DNA of 64,000 nucleotides from Alviniconcha marisindica (GCA_018857735.1 JABMCL010000865.1:1-64000), one strand, 5' to 3'. Counted from the stretch's first letter, positions 11,461-22,232 are shown. The notes: generated by a model not told the origin, from the sequence alone. A program made the numbers and translations.

Positions 11461-11605
11461 AACATTATTTTACGAGGGTATTAGACATTCAACCCTGGCC
11501 CATAAGAGACATACTCTATTAATACTACATCTAGTCTGTAAGAGAGAGAGAAAATAAATGAACTTTACGGGGGTACTAGACAGTGATATTTTTTTACATT
11601 TAGAC
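11340..11605. repeat. Degenerate TTTACGAGGGTATTAG repeat with GA tract
   Basis: TTTACGAGGGTATTAG recurs near 11392 and 11469, with related forms near 11249 and 11563. A GA microsatellite lies at about 11411-11457. Confidence 0.6.
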
Positions 11606-11610
11606 CTTAA

Positions 11611-11929
11611 GTAAACATGGTGCTTACCGTCCACAGAAACCGTACGGCTTATTAGGGACGGGGAGAAGGGGGGGGGGGGAGGGGGTATGGGGGGGGGGAG
11701 AGGGAGATTATATACCTATCGCTACACTGTCACCACCAGAATAACTCTGCATTAAGATGGGCAGCGATGAGAGCCAATTTAATGTTTCAGTAGGAAGTGA
11801 TGGACAAAGTCACGAGACAGTGTCACAAACCACAACCTTTTTGAAGAGAAAGGGAGAGCCGAAGCGGTATCGAACCGCGGTCCTTCCGCTTACCAGCCTA
11901 ACGCCTTACCGCTAGGCCACACCGGCTCA
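11611..11929 (-). mobile_element. Family A tRNA-headed SINE
   Basis: Read on the minus strand, the tRNA-like head has an A box near TGGCCTAGCGG and a B box near GGTTCGATACC. The body runs CTTTCTCTTCAAAAAGG to GTTTGTG and GACTTTGTCCATCAC to GAAACATTAAA. The tail is C-rich with GTCCCTAATAAGCC and a final CACCATGTTTAC. This copy is full length. Confidence 0.9.
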
Positions 11930-12629
11930 CATCTAGACCTTGCCCATGAAGGACTTTTCTATCAATACTACACATAGTCTGAGAGGGAAGGGGGGTGGGG
12001 GGGTATTCAGTGCTTTGAGCCCAGTCAGCCACAGAGGGTTATATTAGGGGAGAGAGGTCGGCGAAAAACGAGAGAGGAAGACCCAACAACGACATGGGGG
12101 GGGAGAGAGAGACAGAGAGAGACAGACAGACAGAGACACAGAGAGAGGAATGACGACGCAAATCGGAACTACTTTTGCTGGCCGAGTTGTTGACGCTAAG
12201 GATGGGTGGGCATTGTGAAGGTGACTGTCAGCTCGGTCTGTCCTGTCCCCCTGTGGAACAACCAGCAAGCAGATCGTGCACAGTCCTCACAGGGCCGGGT
12301 TTATTTATAGACCCGGAGTGGGGTCTCGGCTCCAGCCTGGGACCTTTCTTCTCTGGGGCCGGCTCTTGGCGCCAAAGGCACCTTGCGTGGTCCCCCGGTT
12401 CGCTCTCTTATCTTCCCAGCCTACCCGAATTTATGAACTCTTATCTTGCCGTGTACCCGGCAAACACCCCGATTACCCGCTGGTGCTGTGCTGTGCTTGT
12501 GCCTGTGCTGTGCTGTACCCGCTGCAGGTTCGCAGTACTGGTTTCGCCTTTCCTGGGAACCCTGGCTAACGAGCTCTGTCACAGACAGCATTCCAGATTT
12601 TTGTTTCTCCGGCTCTGTCTCTGTCTCTG

Positions 12630-12701
<72 letters not shown>

Positions 12702-13278
12702 CTCCCCCTTCCTGCCCCCGCTTCGACCCGCCCCCTCCCCCCCACGCCGCACCTACCCCACTAGTCTTCTTTTCTACATCGTGTTCAAAGCGTTTTGCTT
12801 GTCCGGGTTAGCCCCTCACACCCTACATGCACCCCTCCCACGTTTTCTTTTGGTGGCCTTTTTCCTTGTAAATTTCTCTTGAAGAGCGTCGCATAGAAAA
12901 GACGATGCTATGTGGGGTTTTACTTGCACTAGGCAAACATTGGGGCTCTCGGTCGCTTTTGGCTGAGGAGGAAAGGGGGTAGGTTAGTATGGGCAGCTAG
13001 TTCCGTGGGAACTTCGCTGAACTTGATGGTCAAAAGCGGGAAGAGACAGAAGGGAAAAAAATGTTCGATCGTGATTGCTGCTGCTGCTGCTTGCTCTCTC
13101 TCTCTCTCTCTCCCGCCCCCCCCCCACCCCCTCTCTCTCTCTCCCCCACTCCCCTCTCCGGTTTTGACGGGAGCTGAGAGAGGTCTGGGGGTCATGGGAA
13201 TTAATTCAGTGCTGTGTCCGTGTGTGTCTTGTGGTTCGGATCTGCGGCATCGTTGAGTGGGGCTCTCCCCTTCACTTC

Positions 13279-13280
<2 letters not shown>
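11930..13280. other. Spacer with CT/GA tracts; no gene supported
   Basis: GA/CAGA tracts (12095-12145), a CTGTCT-to-CT tract (12615-12700) and CT-C blocks (13090-13160) are separated by unique sequence. An open frame at 12175-12882 ends in CT-tract translation and lacks any recognisable domain. Confidence 0.5.

Positions 13281-13349
<69 letters not shown>
13281..13349. repeat. (CT)n microsatellite
   Basis: This is an uninterrupted CT repeat of about 34 units. Confidence 0.97.
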
Positions 13350-13350
<1 letters not shown>

Positions 13351-13484
13351 ATCGTGCTTATAATATTTGTTTGTGGTATTGTCGTGTTTATTTGTGTTTG
13401 TAGTATCGCAAGAACTGGCTGTTAGATAGGTCCAAATGAACCTAACGCTACTATCCTTGAGTATTAAAGTTTTCGAGTTCGAGT

Positions 13485-13635
13485 TCTTTCTGTCTCTCTG
13501 TTTGTCTGTCTGTCTCTCTGTCTGTCTGTCTTGTCTGTCTGTCTGTCTGTCTGTCTCTCCCTCTCTCTCTCCCTCCCTCTCTCTCTCTCTCCCCCCCCCC
13601 CTCTCTCTCTCTCCCTCCCTCTCTCTCTCATCCCT
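13485..13635. repeat. CTGT/CT compound microsatellite
   Basis: A CTGTCTGT block passes into CTCTCTCC and poly-C. Confidence 0.95.
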
Positions 13636-13778
13636 TTTTCTCCTCCTCTTCTCTGATAGAGAGGGCGAAAATGTTAAGATCCCCCCCCCCCCCTTCACCC
13701 GTTGAGGAAAGCCAGCGATTAGAGATTCTCGCTCGCCAGCCTACAAACGGCTTTCTAACGTTGGTGGAAAGGTAAGCC

Positions 13779-14190
13779 CAACGCCCAGTCAACCATGACG
13801 GTTAAAGCAGGACGATACGATGATGGAACGTTGCATAGTAGTTGGATATTTAACGTGCGCACCCATGTAGCACGATGTTGTCCCCGCCAGTACTTCGCTA
13901 ATTGCTGTTTCAACAGCTGTGCGGAGCGAAGTCACAAAGGCAGCGTCTGAGAAGCAACCGTTGAGGAACAACTTTGCAGCAAGACATTCCATCCTGCTAT
14001 GAGAGCCCAGCTCCGCCTCCTTGCTCTTGATCTCTCCTAGGCTCTCTTAGGAGCCCAGCTCCACCTCCCTTCTCTTGATCTCTCCTAGGCTCTCTTAGGA
14101 GTCCAGCTCCACCTCCCTTCTCTTGATCTCTCCTAGGCTTTCTTCGGAGTCCAGCTCCACCTCCCTTCTCTTGATCTCGCCTGGACCCTG
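13779..14190 (-). mobile_element. Family C retroposon with a D-type tail
   Basis: The body (about 13860-14190) matches the family C copies at 18629, 27038 and 54487, for example TGCTGTTTCAAC, AGTCACAAAG and GTTGAGGAACAACT. Its 3' end on the minus strand (13779-13804) is a family D tail, GGTTGACTGGGCGTT. The other C copies carry the A/B-type tail module, so the same body is joined to a different tail. Confidence 0.65.
14003..14190 (-). repeat. 48-bp minisatellite inside family C
   Basis: About 3.9 units spaced exactly 48 bp (14006, 14054, 14102, 14150) begin CCCAGCTCC-CCTCC and contain CTCTTGATCTCTCCTAGGCT. The other C copies have only one to three such units. Confidence 0.9.
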
Positions 14191-14216
14191 GATGTTGCTT
14201 TTCGTACAGAGACAAT

Positions 14217-14282
14217 AAGGACTGTTAGGGACGGGGAGCCCAGGACGGCCACCTCGACTTTCACACAGCTCGTGAGTTCTGA
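14217..14282 (-). mobile_element. Family B' fragment
   Basis: On the minus strand it reads AGCTGTGTGAAAGTCGAGG, then TGGCCGTCCTGGGCTCCC, then the start of a degenerate tail module. It adjoins the family C copy. Confidence 0.7.
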
Positions 14283-14313
14283 CCGCTTAGCCAGTCTCAC
14301 AGGCTGATAACAG

Positions 14314-14618
14314 ACATGGTGCTTAACGTCTACAGAAACCATAAGACTTATTAGGGACTGGGAGAAAGGAGGGAAGGGGGTATGCAGGTGGGGGGAAGAG
14401 GGAGATTATATACCTATCGTCACCACCAGAATGACTCCTGAATTAAGATGGGCAGCGATGAGAGCCACTTTAATGTTTCATTAATTGTGAGGGACAGAGT
14501 CACAAGACAGTGTCCACACAGACTACAACTTTCGAAGAAGAAGTGGAGCCGAAGCGGATTCGAACCGAGGTTCCTCTGCTTACCAGCCTAACGCCTTACC
14601 GCTAGGCCAAACCGGCTC
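14314..14618 (-). mobile_element. Family A tRNA-headed SINE
   Basis: This is a near full-length copy, with the head ending at 14618 and the tail at 14314. The B box reads GGTTCGAATCC, closer to a canonical tRNA than most copies. Confidence 0.9.
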
Positions 14619-14768
14619 AAGAGACTGATAAGGGCAAAGTGGGTTTTTTTAGGCTGTGGGCGACAAAGGGCGTGGCAGGCTTGTTTCTTTACTGAGTCCT
14701 TTGTGTCTCCCGTCGGTTGTTTGTTGACTGTGCATATAAGGTTGTTTTTTGTTGTTGCTGTTGTTGGT

Positions 14769-15087
14769 GAGCCGGTTTGGCCTAGCGGTAAGGCGTTAGG
14801 CTGGTAAGCGGAAGGACCTCGGTTCGATACCGCTTCGGCTCTCCTTTCTCTTCAAAAAGGCTGTGGTTTGTGGACACTGTCTTGTGACTTTGTCCCTCAC
14901 AGTTAATGAAACATTAAAGTGGCTCTCATCGCTGCCCACCTTAATGCAGAAGTCTTTCTGATGGTGACAGTGTAGCGATAGGTATATAATCTCTCCCCTC
15001 CCCCTCGCCCCCCCCCCATACCCCCTTCTCCCCGTCCCTAATAAACTTATGGTTTCTGTGGACGTTAAGCACCATGTTTACTTACTT
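14769..15087 (+). mobile_element. Family A tRNA-headed SINE
   Basis: This is the cleanest + strand copy, running from GAGCCGGTTTGGCCTAGCGG (A box) and GGTTCGATACC (B box) to the CTTACTT end. Inverted copy 14314-14618 is only 150 bp away, head to head. Confidence 0.92.
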
Positions 15088-15106
15088 ATTTGCTGTTGTT
15101 GCCGAT

Positions 15107-15325
15107 AGTTCAGGAGCTGTGTGAGAGTGGAGATGGCCATCCTGGGCTGTCCGTCCTAACGAGCCTTCTGGTTTCCGTGGACGTAAAGATTTATTGAACC
15201 GTGCTTCGGCACTGGTCTCAGCAGAGCTACTACAGCAAGAGATACTGTAGTGTAGTGTCTCTGGTCTCTCTCAGCTTGTCCCTAATATGTCAGCCGACAT
15301 CCGAGGACACTAAGCATCACTTCGT
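15107..15325 (+). mobile_element. Family B retroposon with internal insertion
   Basis: Both tail modules are present, but about 45 extra bases near 15223-15268 (containing CTACTACAGCAAGAGATACT) separate GGTCTCAGC from its repeat CTCTCAGCTTGTCCC. Confidence 0.85.
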
Positions 15326-15535
15326 ATCGTATCGCTGTTGTTGTTTTAACATACATTTGTATTGGTGCAACTTGCTGATACATGTTAGCATGATATTTGT
15401 AAGATCAGTCTAATTTAACTTATGTGAAAAGACGTCAATTTTTTTTTTTTTTTAATTAAAGGAGAAAAGAAGAATGTCTGCCGTCGGGAGTCGCCACAGT
15501 CGGCAGTTTGATTGATCCACTGTAACAGTTAGCTG

Positions 15536-16575
15536 CGGTGCACCACCTTTCGCCTAATAGCTTCTCGCCTAATCACGGTTCGCCTAAACACCTCCTGACT
15601 ATTTCACAGTCACCACGCTTCGCCTAAAATCCAGAAGAATTAGAGCATCCATAAGAATTAACGGTGGCGTCGTTATTCGACAGAAGGTAAGTAGACCAAG
15701 AAGGCCATTAAACGTTCAAAGAGACCAAAAGAGATCATAAGATCAAAAGAGACCACAGATGTCATTCAGTCAGTAAGCCTGACTGATTATGCTGACTGTT
15801 GTATTTGTTTGGCCCATGAACATCTAGGATCAATGTCTCAAACAATACACGTAGGCTACTCCAGTCACAGTCACATTTTTTTAACATTAATTTGCTCACA
15901 CACTTCCCATGGCAAAAATGCCCCGAAAGACTGTTTAGGCGAACCGTGATAGACCGATTTAGGCGAGATGTTACATGTGGTGCGTTTTTGGCTCAGGGAA
16001 GGGAGCACCTGCACTAGAGCATAAAAACAATGGTTTAGGCGAGCCCTGATAGACCGATTTAGGCGAGATGTTACATGTGGTGCGTTTTTGGCTCAGGGAA
16101 GGGAGCACCTGCACTAAAGCATAAAAACAATGGTTTAGGCGAGCCCTGATAGACCGATTTAGGCGAGATGTTACATGTGGTGCGTTTTTGGTTCAGGGCA
16201 CCTGCATTAAAGCATAAAAAGAATGGTTTAGGCGAGCCGTGACAGACCGATTTAGGTGAGACATTACGCTTCGTGCGTTTTTACCGTTTTTAACTTTTTA
16301 CCTGCACTAAAGCATAAAAAAAATGGTTTAGGCGAGCCGTGACAGACCGATTTAGGTGAGACATTACGCTTCGTGCGTTTTTACCTCAGGGAAGGGAGCA
16401 CCTGCACTAAAGCATAAAAAGAATGGTTTAGGCGAGCCGTGACAGACCGATTTAGGCGAAATGTTACACTGGATGTGTTTTTGGCTCAGGGAAGGGAGCG
16501 CCTGCACTAAAGCGTAACAACAATGGTTTAGGCGAACCGTGGTTAGGCGAGGCGAGGCGAGGCGAGGCGAGCCCA
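15536..16575. mobile_element. Putative non-autonomous DNA element with CGCCTAA subterminal repeats
   Basis: A 24-bp inverted repeat (left 15566-15589, right 16526-16549, 23 of 24 bases matching) contains CACGGTTCGCCTAAAC. Extra CGCCTAA/TTAGGCG motifs crowd both ends. TTAGCTG at 15529-15535 and 16576-16582 may be a 7-bp TSD. There is no transposase frame. Superfamily is unassigned. Confidence 0.6.
15932..16550. repeat. 100-bp minisatellite inside the CGCCTAA element
   Basis: Units start at TGGTTTAGGCGA near 15932, 16031, 16131, 16224, 16324, 16424 and 16524, so the step is 99-100 bp with one of 93. Each unit has GACAGACCGATTTAGG and CACCTGCACTAAAGCATAAA. Confidence 0.93.
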
Positions 16576-16931
16576 TTAGCTGTGTTTCTGTGTCACCTGC
16601 AGTTAAGCCGTCTCTTAGCCAAAGAGCTTTTCCCCCAACGAAAGTGCGTATCTTTTTTTCTCGCAGAACCGCGTGAGGAATTAAGTTGATAATTATTCAG
16701 ATTAGTTCTGATAATTATTCAAATTAGTTGTCGTTATTTTTGTATTATCATTATGCCTGTACAGGCCCTTTGCCGTCCATTAGTTTGACGCACAGAGACA
16801 AACGTCAATTGATCACTTTTGTTTGTCGCGGAATAATAATAATAATAATAGTCTTAAAATGCATGCCAGCCCCTGAGTGACATTCCCAAAGCTGTTCAAA
16901 GTTCAAGGTTGATTCAAAGTCCATTCGCCGG

Positions 16932-16974
16932 TCCCCAATAAGCCTTATGGTTTCTGTGGACGTGAAGCACCATG
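16932..16974 (+). mobile_element. Isolated A-type tail module
   Basis: GTCCCCAATAAGCCTTATGG followed by TTTCTGTGGACGTGAAGCAC stands without any SINE body. It is either a 5'-truncated insertion or a remnant. Confidence 0.7.
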
Positions 16975-17184
16975 AAAGAAGAAGAAGATGGCGAACTTCT
17001 GTGAGATTTTATGGAGCGAAATACAGTTGAAAGGACCCCAGGGACAGCAATAGACACCAAGAATAGAAATTTAAAAAAAAAAAGGGTAGACAAGCTCTTC
17101 TGATCTGTATCTCAATGTTACAGTTGAGATACGATACAGCTACGGTAGAGATATAAATCGTATCAACCCCAACACGTGAAGCGT

Positions 17185-17400
17185 GAGCCGGTTTGGCTTA
17201 GCGGTAAGGCGTTAGGCTGGTAAGCGGAAGGACCTCGGTTCGATACCGCTTCAGCTCTCCTTTCTCTTCAAAAAGGTTGTGGTTTGTGGACACTGTCTTG
17301 CGACTTTGTCCATCACTTCCTACTGAAACATTAAAATGGCTCTCATCGCTGCCCACCTTAATGCAGGAATCGTTCTGGTGGTGACAGCGTAGCGACAGGC
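17185..17400 (+). mobile_element. Family A SINE, left arm of an inverted pair
   Basis: The head and body run from GAGCCGGTTTGGCTTAGCGG to GGTGACAGCGTAGCGACAGG. The C-rich tail is missing and the element meets a second, inverted copy at about 17400. Confidence 0.9.
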
Positions 17401-17575
17401 AGCGCAGCGATGAGAGCCATTTTAATGTTTCAGTAGGAAGTAATGGACAAAGTCACAAGACAGTGTCCACAAACCACAACCTTTTTTTGAAGAGAAAGGA
17501 GAGCCGAAGCGGTATCGAACCGAGGTCCTTCCGCTTACCAGCCTAACGCCTTACCGCCAGGCCAAACCGGCTGAC
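17401..17575 (-). mobile_element. Family A SINE, right arm of an inverted pair
   Basis: This inverted copy lacks its tail and ends in the tRNA-like head at 17575. With 17185-17400 it makes a near-perfect foldback with arms of about 170 bp and almost no spacer. A transcript would form a long hairpin. Confidence 0.9.
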
Positions 17576-17825
17576 ACACAATACGCTGCCCGTAAACCAG
17601 CTGTACAGCAGCGGAGTTCGGGGCGCTTGCAGATTCTCACGCCCCACGTCAAAGGCACGAAGGAGCTGAGTCAGTGAAGTCCAAACCACAGTACCCGGGG
17701 TGGGATTCGGGGGGGGGGGGGGGGGGGAGTTAGTTTTCTCCGTGGCCAGGTCTGTGATAGTTGTAGGCCGTTCTTGATCCCCGTCAGTTAAAGACATCAG
17801 GCGACCTTTCTTCCTTTCCCCCCTT
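17576..17825. other. Unique spacer with poly-G run
   Basis: Only a poly-G run near 17710-17727 stands out. Confidence 0.4.
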
Positions 17826-17826
17826 C

Positions 17827-17917
17827 AGAGCTCAGGAGCTGTGTGAAAGTCGAGGTGGTCGTCCTCGGCTCCCGTCCCTAATAAGCCTAAGGTTTCTGTG
17901 GACGTAAAGCAGCACTT
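17827..17917 (+). mobile_element. Family B' retroposon
   Basis: It runs from AGAGCTCAGGAGCTGTGTGA through one tail module (CCCTAATAAGCCTAAGGTTT, GTGGACGTAAAGCA) to AGCACTTCAACCA. The second module of family B is absent. Confidence 0.88.
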
Positions 17918-18302
17918 CAACCAACTGTCCCCCGAGTGCTTATGGTCATCGGTACCGAGAAGAAACGGCTCAAAGTGACTCAATGGGTTTAACACCTTTT
18001 TGGGAGGAGGCGGGGTGGGAGGGGTGCTAATCGTTCCAGTTGCTGATTGCACTCGGATAAGATACTGACTGTCACCTGTGCATGACACACTAGGTGAGTT
18101 TCTCTACTACGGACACGCTTCGCTGGTTCCCCTGGTCTCGGGGTCTGTGTGCTGGCAACGGATGGTTAGCCTCTTCTGACATCGACACGCTCTAGTTAAC
18201 TCCGGCCTACGTGTCTCAGTATCCACGCTGGAAATGGGTGGTAGCCTGGGTACTGTTGGCCAGCCTACTTACTTTCGTCTTCTTCCAGTAACATCCATGG
18301 CT

Positions 18303-18520
18303 GAGCCGGTTTGGCCTGGCGGTAAGGCGTCAGGCAGAAGGGTCTCGGCTCGATTCCGCTTCGGCTTTCCTTTCTCTTCAAGAAGGCTGTGGGCTGTGGA
18401 CAGTCTCGTGACTTTGTCCCTCACATTACATTGGCTCCCTTCGCTGTGCCCTTCTCAATGCAGAAGTCATTCTGGTGGTGACAGTGTAGCGATAGGTATA
18501 TATCCTCCCCCCCCCCCCCC
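18303..18520 (+). mobile_element. Family A SINE with deletion in the tRNA head
   Basis: About 12-13 bases are missing between the A and B boxes, where the anticodon arm would be. The tail module is lost after the C-rich tract. Confidence 0.85.
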
Positions 18521-18566
18521 CTCCAAATGGTTTGTAGCAAAATTAGTTTTTAAGAGATTTATATAT

Positions 18567-18607
18567 CTTCTCCCTAAATATGTCAAGTGACATCCGAGGA
18601 CATTAAG
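18567..18607 (+). mobile_element. Family B second tail module, isolated
   Basis: CTCCCTAAATATGTCAAGTG followed by ACATCCGAGGACATTAAG matches only the terminal module of family B. Confidence 0.75.
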
Positions 18608-18628
18608 ACCCAAGAAAGCGAAGGGAAT

Positions 18629-19115
18629 CATTTTGCTTAACGAGAAACGAGATTGTTTGTTAGAGACGAGGGGGGGGGGGGGGGGAGTGAAGGCTCAATC
18701 GCAGGCGCTAACCCGGAAGACCAGGATGCCGTGGACCGCCGCCAGAACAACAAAATGTTACGGCAGTGTCCCCTCGCCATTGGGCAGCAACTAGTGTACA
18801 ACGCAGTTGCTGTCTCAAATGCTCTGCGGAACAACAGAGTCACAAAGACAATGTCCGTAGCTCCGCTGTTGGGAAACAACAGAGGCAAAAGATGTCCTAC
18901 TTTCAAGCCCAGCTCCACTTCCCTGCTCTTGATCTCTTCTGGGCTAACTTGAGGGTCCAGCACCACCTCCCTCCCTCCTCTTGATCTCTTCTGGGCTAAC
19001 TTGAGGGTCCATCACCACCTCCCTCCTCTTGATCTCGCCTGGACCCGCAAAAGTGTCTAACCTGTTCATGAGAGTCCAGCTCGCCTCCCTCCTCTTGATC
19101 TCGCCTGGATTCTGC
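18629..19115 (-). mobile_element. Family C retroposon
   Basis: On the minus strand it starts near CAGGCGAGATCAAGAGGAGG, carries three units of the AGCTGGACTC/GATCAAGAG repeat and ends in a diverged tail module (18629-18672). The tail stem is AAAC/GTTT, compared with AAGC/GCTT in the 54.5-kb copy. Confidence 0.8.
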
Positions 19116-19561
19116 TAACCAAGAAAGCAAGAACCACTGGGCGGCCTAAAGAACGTGGCGAGGGCCGAGGGGCATGTCACCCGTCCCCAATAAGTCGTAT
19201 ATTTCGTCAGAAAACTGACAGTATGGGGCGAGTTCGTAACACCAATTAGTGGATTAGTTGGAGAAAGGCGGTCGTAAACCAGTGCTTGCAGTCACACACG
19301 CATGGCCATGATTATGTAGTCGGGCTAGAGCCGTCTCGTCTCTTCTGTTTGAAGAACAGAGTAAGAGACTTTCACTTTAAAAAAAAAATTATGTTGCCGT
19401 TGAGTGAACCGTGAGAAAGCAGAAACAGAACCGGCCCTATGTGCGCCAGGAAGTATTTCAGGGTTCATTCTAATTTAGGCTTCCTGCCTGAAGTATGTAC
19501 AATAGCTGTTTTAAATGCAGAGTGAATCAATTCCGTAACGTCACCATGCGCCAAGGTTGGG

Positions 19562-19664
19562 TTGCTTAATGTCCTCGTATGGACATATTAGGGACAAACT
19601 GCGACCATCGCGTGTGCATGGTTCAGTATTGCTTTACGTCCACAGAAACCATAAGGCTCATTTC
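19562..19664 (-). mobile_element. Family B fragment
   Basis: The second module (TTAATGTCCTCGTATGGACA on the + strand) and most of the first (TTTACGTCCACAGAAACCAT) are present. The front is missing. Confidence 0.8.
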
Positions 19665-19894
19665 ATTTTGTGATAGAACTGCTCTTTATGTAGTCGAGTG
19701 TGCGCTGAGAAACCTTTTTTCCTGCTGCTATTGCTGTTGGTTTTGTTGTTGTTGTTTTTACACTTTCTGGCATTTCCCTATAAGTCACAGGCACAAAACT
19801 CGGTCGTTTTCCCCCTGTATAGAACCGGGTGCACATGAAAAGAATGTATTTGGTTCTTCTGCCTGTGGGCCCAACAGCCAAGAAGCATGCATGG

Positions 19895-20362
19895 AAATCA
19901 GGAGAACAGGAAATCATTCTACCCACTCGGTTTCTCGTTTCATTTCCTTTTGGGGTTTATTCAATGTTCTTTGCAATGTTCATTTTCTTATAAAAGACAT
20001 TTACACTTTTTTTTTAAGACCTACGGTTTCTGAAGCAACACTTCCAACCATTTTTTTTATATTTATTTTTTTAAGTCCGAGACCAAGAAATCATTATTCT
20101 ACCAGACTGTTTTTGGCTACGTTTCTCGGTGTGATTCAATGTTCTGTGCAAAGTTCCATTTAAAAAAAATTAAAGTCCGAGACCAGGAAATCATTATTCT
20201 ACCCCACTGTGATTGGCTACGTTTCTCGGTGTGATTCAATGTTCTGTGCAAAGTTCCATTTAAAAAAAAAAATAAAGTCCGAGACCAGGAAATCATTATT
20301 CTACCCCACTGTGATTGGCTACGTTTCTCGGTGTGATTCAATGTTCTGTGCAAAGTTCATTC
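19895..20362. repeat. ~100-bp minisatellite, about 3 clean units plus one diverged
   Basis: Units start at CCGAGACCAGGAAATCATTA near 20077, 20177 and 20279. They contain GATTGGCTACGTTTCTCGG and end in a poly-A stretch of varying length. A diverged unit covers about 19895-20000. Confidence 0.92.
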
Positions 20363-20484
20363 TGTCGTGAATGTTCAGTCAGTGTGGTGGGGGTTTTTTT
20401 CTTTTCTTTTTCTTTCTTTTTTTCCCTTCGGCCTCGCGGCGAAACAGAACCAGAAGAGAACAGAACTGACTGTTGTAGTCTGTG

Positions 20485-20717
20485 CTGATGAAGTGATGCT
20501 TAATGTCCTCAGATGTCAGTTGACATATTAGGGACAAGTTGTGACCAATGCCGAAGCACGGTGCAATAATTTTTTACGTCCACGGAAACCAGAAGGCTCG
20601 TTAGGTAAATATGGTGCTTTACGTCCACAGAAACCATAAGGCTTATTAGGGACGGCAGGCTCGTTAGGACGGACAGCCCAGGACGGCCACCTCGACTCTC
20701 ACACAGCTCCTGAACTA
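20485..20717 (-). mobile_element. Family B retroposon with nested tail insertion
   Basis: This full-length B element has a 12-bp TSD, TGTAGTCTGTGC, at 20473-20484 and 20718-20729. A 51-bp tail module interrupts it at 20606-20656. Confidence 0.93.
20606..20656 (-). mobile_element. Bare 51-bp tail module inserted into a B element
   Basis: On the minus strand it is only CCGTCCCTAATAAGCC through CGTAAAGCACCATATTTA. It is flanked by a perfect 12-bp repeat of the host sequence, AGGCTCGTTAGG (20594-20605 and 20657-20668). Uninterrupted B copies have this sequence once, so it is a true insertion. Confidence 0.92.
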
Positions 20718-20739
20718 TGTAGTCTGTGCGGCTTTGAGC

Positions 20740-21729
20740 CCTACTAGTACTACAGACATGCGCAAGCCGGCGCAATGCTGGCAGAGGAATTTGAAACCCG
20801 CGATGCTGGCTAGCGCCGGGTGACACCTGTTTGCCTAACCCACTTGCTTGTGGCGCGGCCAGACCGAAAAGGGTACAGCATACAGACACAGACAGCGTGG
20901 CCCAGATTAGAAAGCGGGTACCCAACACCGACAGTCCCTCCCTACTCTACCCCTGCTGGCGCTCTCAGCCAGCCAGCCAGCCTGTGGCCATTGGCAGAGC
21001 AGACAGAACCGACCACCCTTCTTTGAGTCGGACTTTTGGAGAACGAACGGCCTGTGCCAGTGGAGTGTGTGTGAGTGTGAATCATGGCCCAGTGGTCAGT
21101 CAGTGGGTCCGGCAGCCCCTGGTCCTTCCTTTGTTCCCTTGCCTCCCTTCCTTCCTTCCTTCCTTGCCGCCGCTGCCCGCTGCTGTGGCCCCGACTCCCC
21201 TACAGTCTGAAACTGACGACCCTTAATTTCCACCAATGAAGGCCAGAGACTGGCGCGCTTCGAGTGGTGGACGGGCCACACTCAGAGCCTGCAGAGTCTC
21301 TCGCGACGCTCTGTTGCCTGGCAGCGTCACCTGAAAAAGGGACAGGCCGGGGAATGGAGGATGGGGGTGGGGGGGAAGGGTGAAGGGACAGGGGGTAGCA
21401 GTTGGCGCTTATTACCTGAGCAGAGTTTTCCGGTCTCTCTCCTTTCCCCGGCCCCTCTCTGGCCCTCCCCTCCTCTCGCTTCCTGTGGCGGCGCGGGCTG
21501 CTACCGACTCGCTAGCACTGAGGGCTCGGTTTACAGGTAATGCTCGACTCAGTCCGAGCGACGGAGTGGGGCTGACACTGTGACAGTGTGTGTGTGTGTG
21601 TGTGTAGGTGGGCTGCCACTGCTTTTGCTGCTGCCGCTAGCGCATGCATGGCAGGTCGGCCGTGCTAGAGTTATTGCCGCCTTTTCGACAGTCACTCAAG
21701 TCAGCCAGTGAGTGGCGGACGGAAGGAGG

Positions 21730-21771
<42 letters not shown>

Positions 21772-22230
21772 CTGAAAAGTGAGAACTGAGGTGTATGCAC
21801 CACGGTCCCAGCCGAAGTCTGCCGGGCTGAAAGGCACGCGGCTGAAACGTTTCGCGGTTTCTTTTTTTTTTTTTTTTTTTTACCTTGCCAACTTCTCTGC
21901 CTGAGAGGAAGGGCGACTGACTACGTCACTGCATGGCAGGTGAGTGGATTTTGGTGCAGGAATGTGGGTTGTCTGTCGCAGGCACAGGTGCTCAGGGTGT
22001 GTGCGTGTCGTTTGGCCGGCTTCCCCGCTGCCTCGGGCTGCCTGTACCAGACCCGGGGTGTGTGTGTGGGGGGGGGGGGGGGGGGGGGGGAGGGGAGGGG
22101 AGGGGGAGATTTGTTTCAGTGAAATAATGGTGTCCTTGCGTGATGCTGGGGTCGAGGCTGCCAGGGTAGGACGACTCCGTCGCATCACGTGGCAGCCGAA
22201 TAATGTCGAAGTTGGGAAGACTGACGAACA
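20740..22230. other. CpG-rich, mostly unique region; possible unassigned exon
   Basis: The sequence is GC-rich with few interspersed repeats. A GA tract (21738-21770), TG (21587-21606) and a poly-G run (about 22068-22090) are present. TTTACAG|GTAATG at 21536/21537 is a good donor preceded by GC-rich sequence, so a non-coding first exon is possible. No frame here has recognisable domains. Confidence 0.35.
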
Positions 22231-22232
22231 GT

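Noticed and set aside
12175..12882. 235-residue frame with Cys/Leu stretches
   Set aside because: Its C-terminal third is CT-tract translation and the rest has no domain or plausible exon boundaries.
14769..14840. Possible tRNA gene
   Set aside because: A and B boxes are clear, but the cloverleaf is imperfect and the same sequence heads about ten dispersed copies with SINE bodies. It is a tRNA-derived SINE head.
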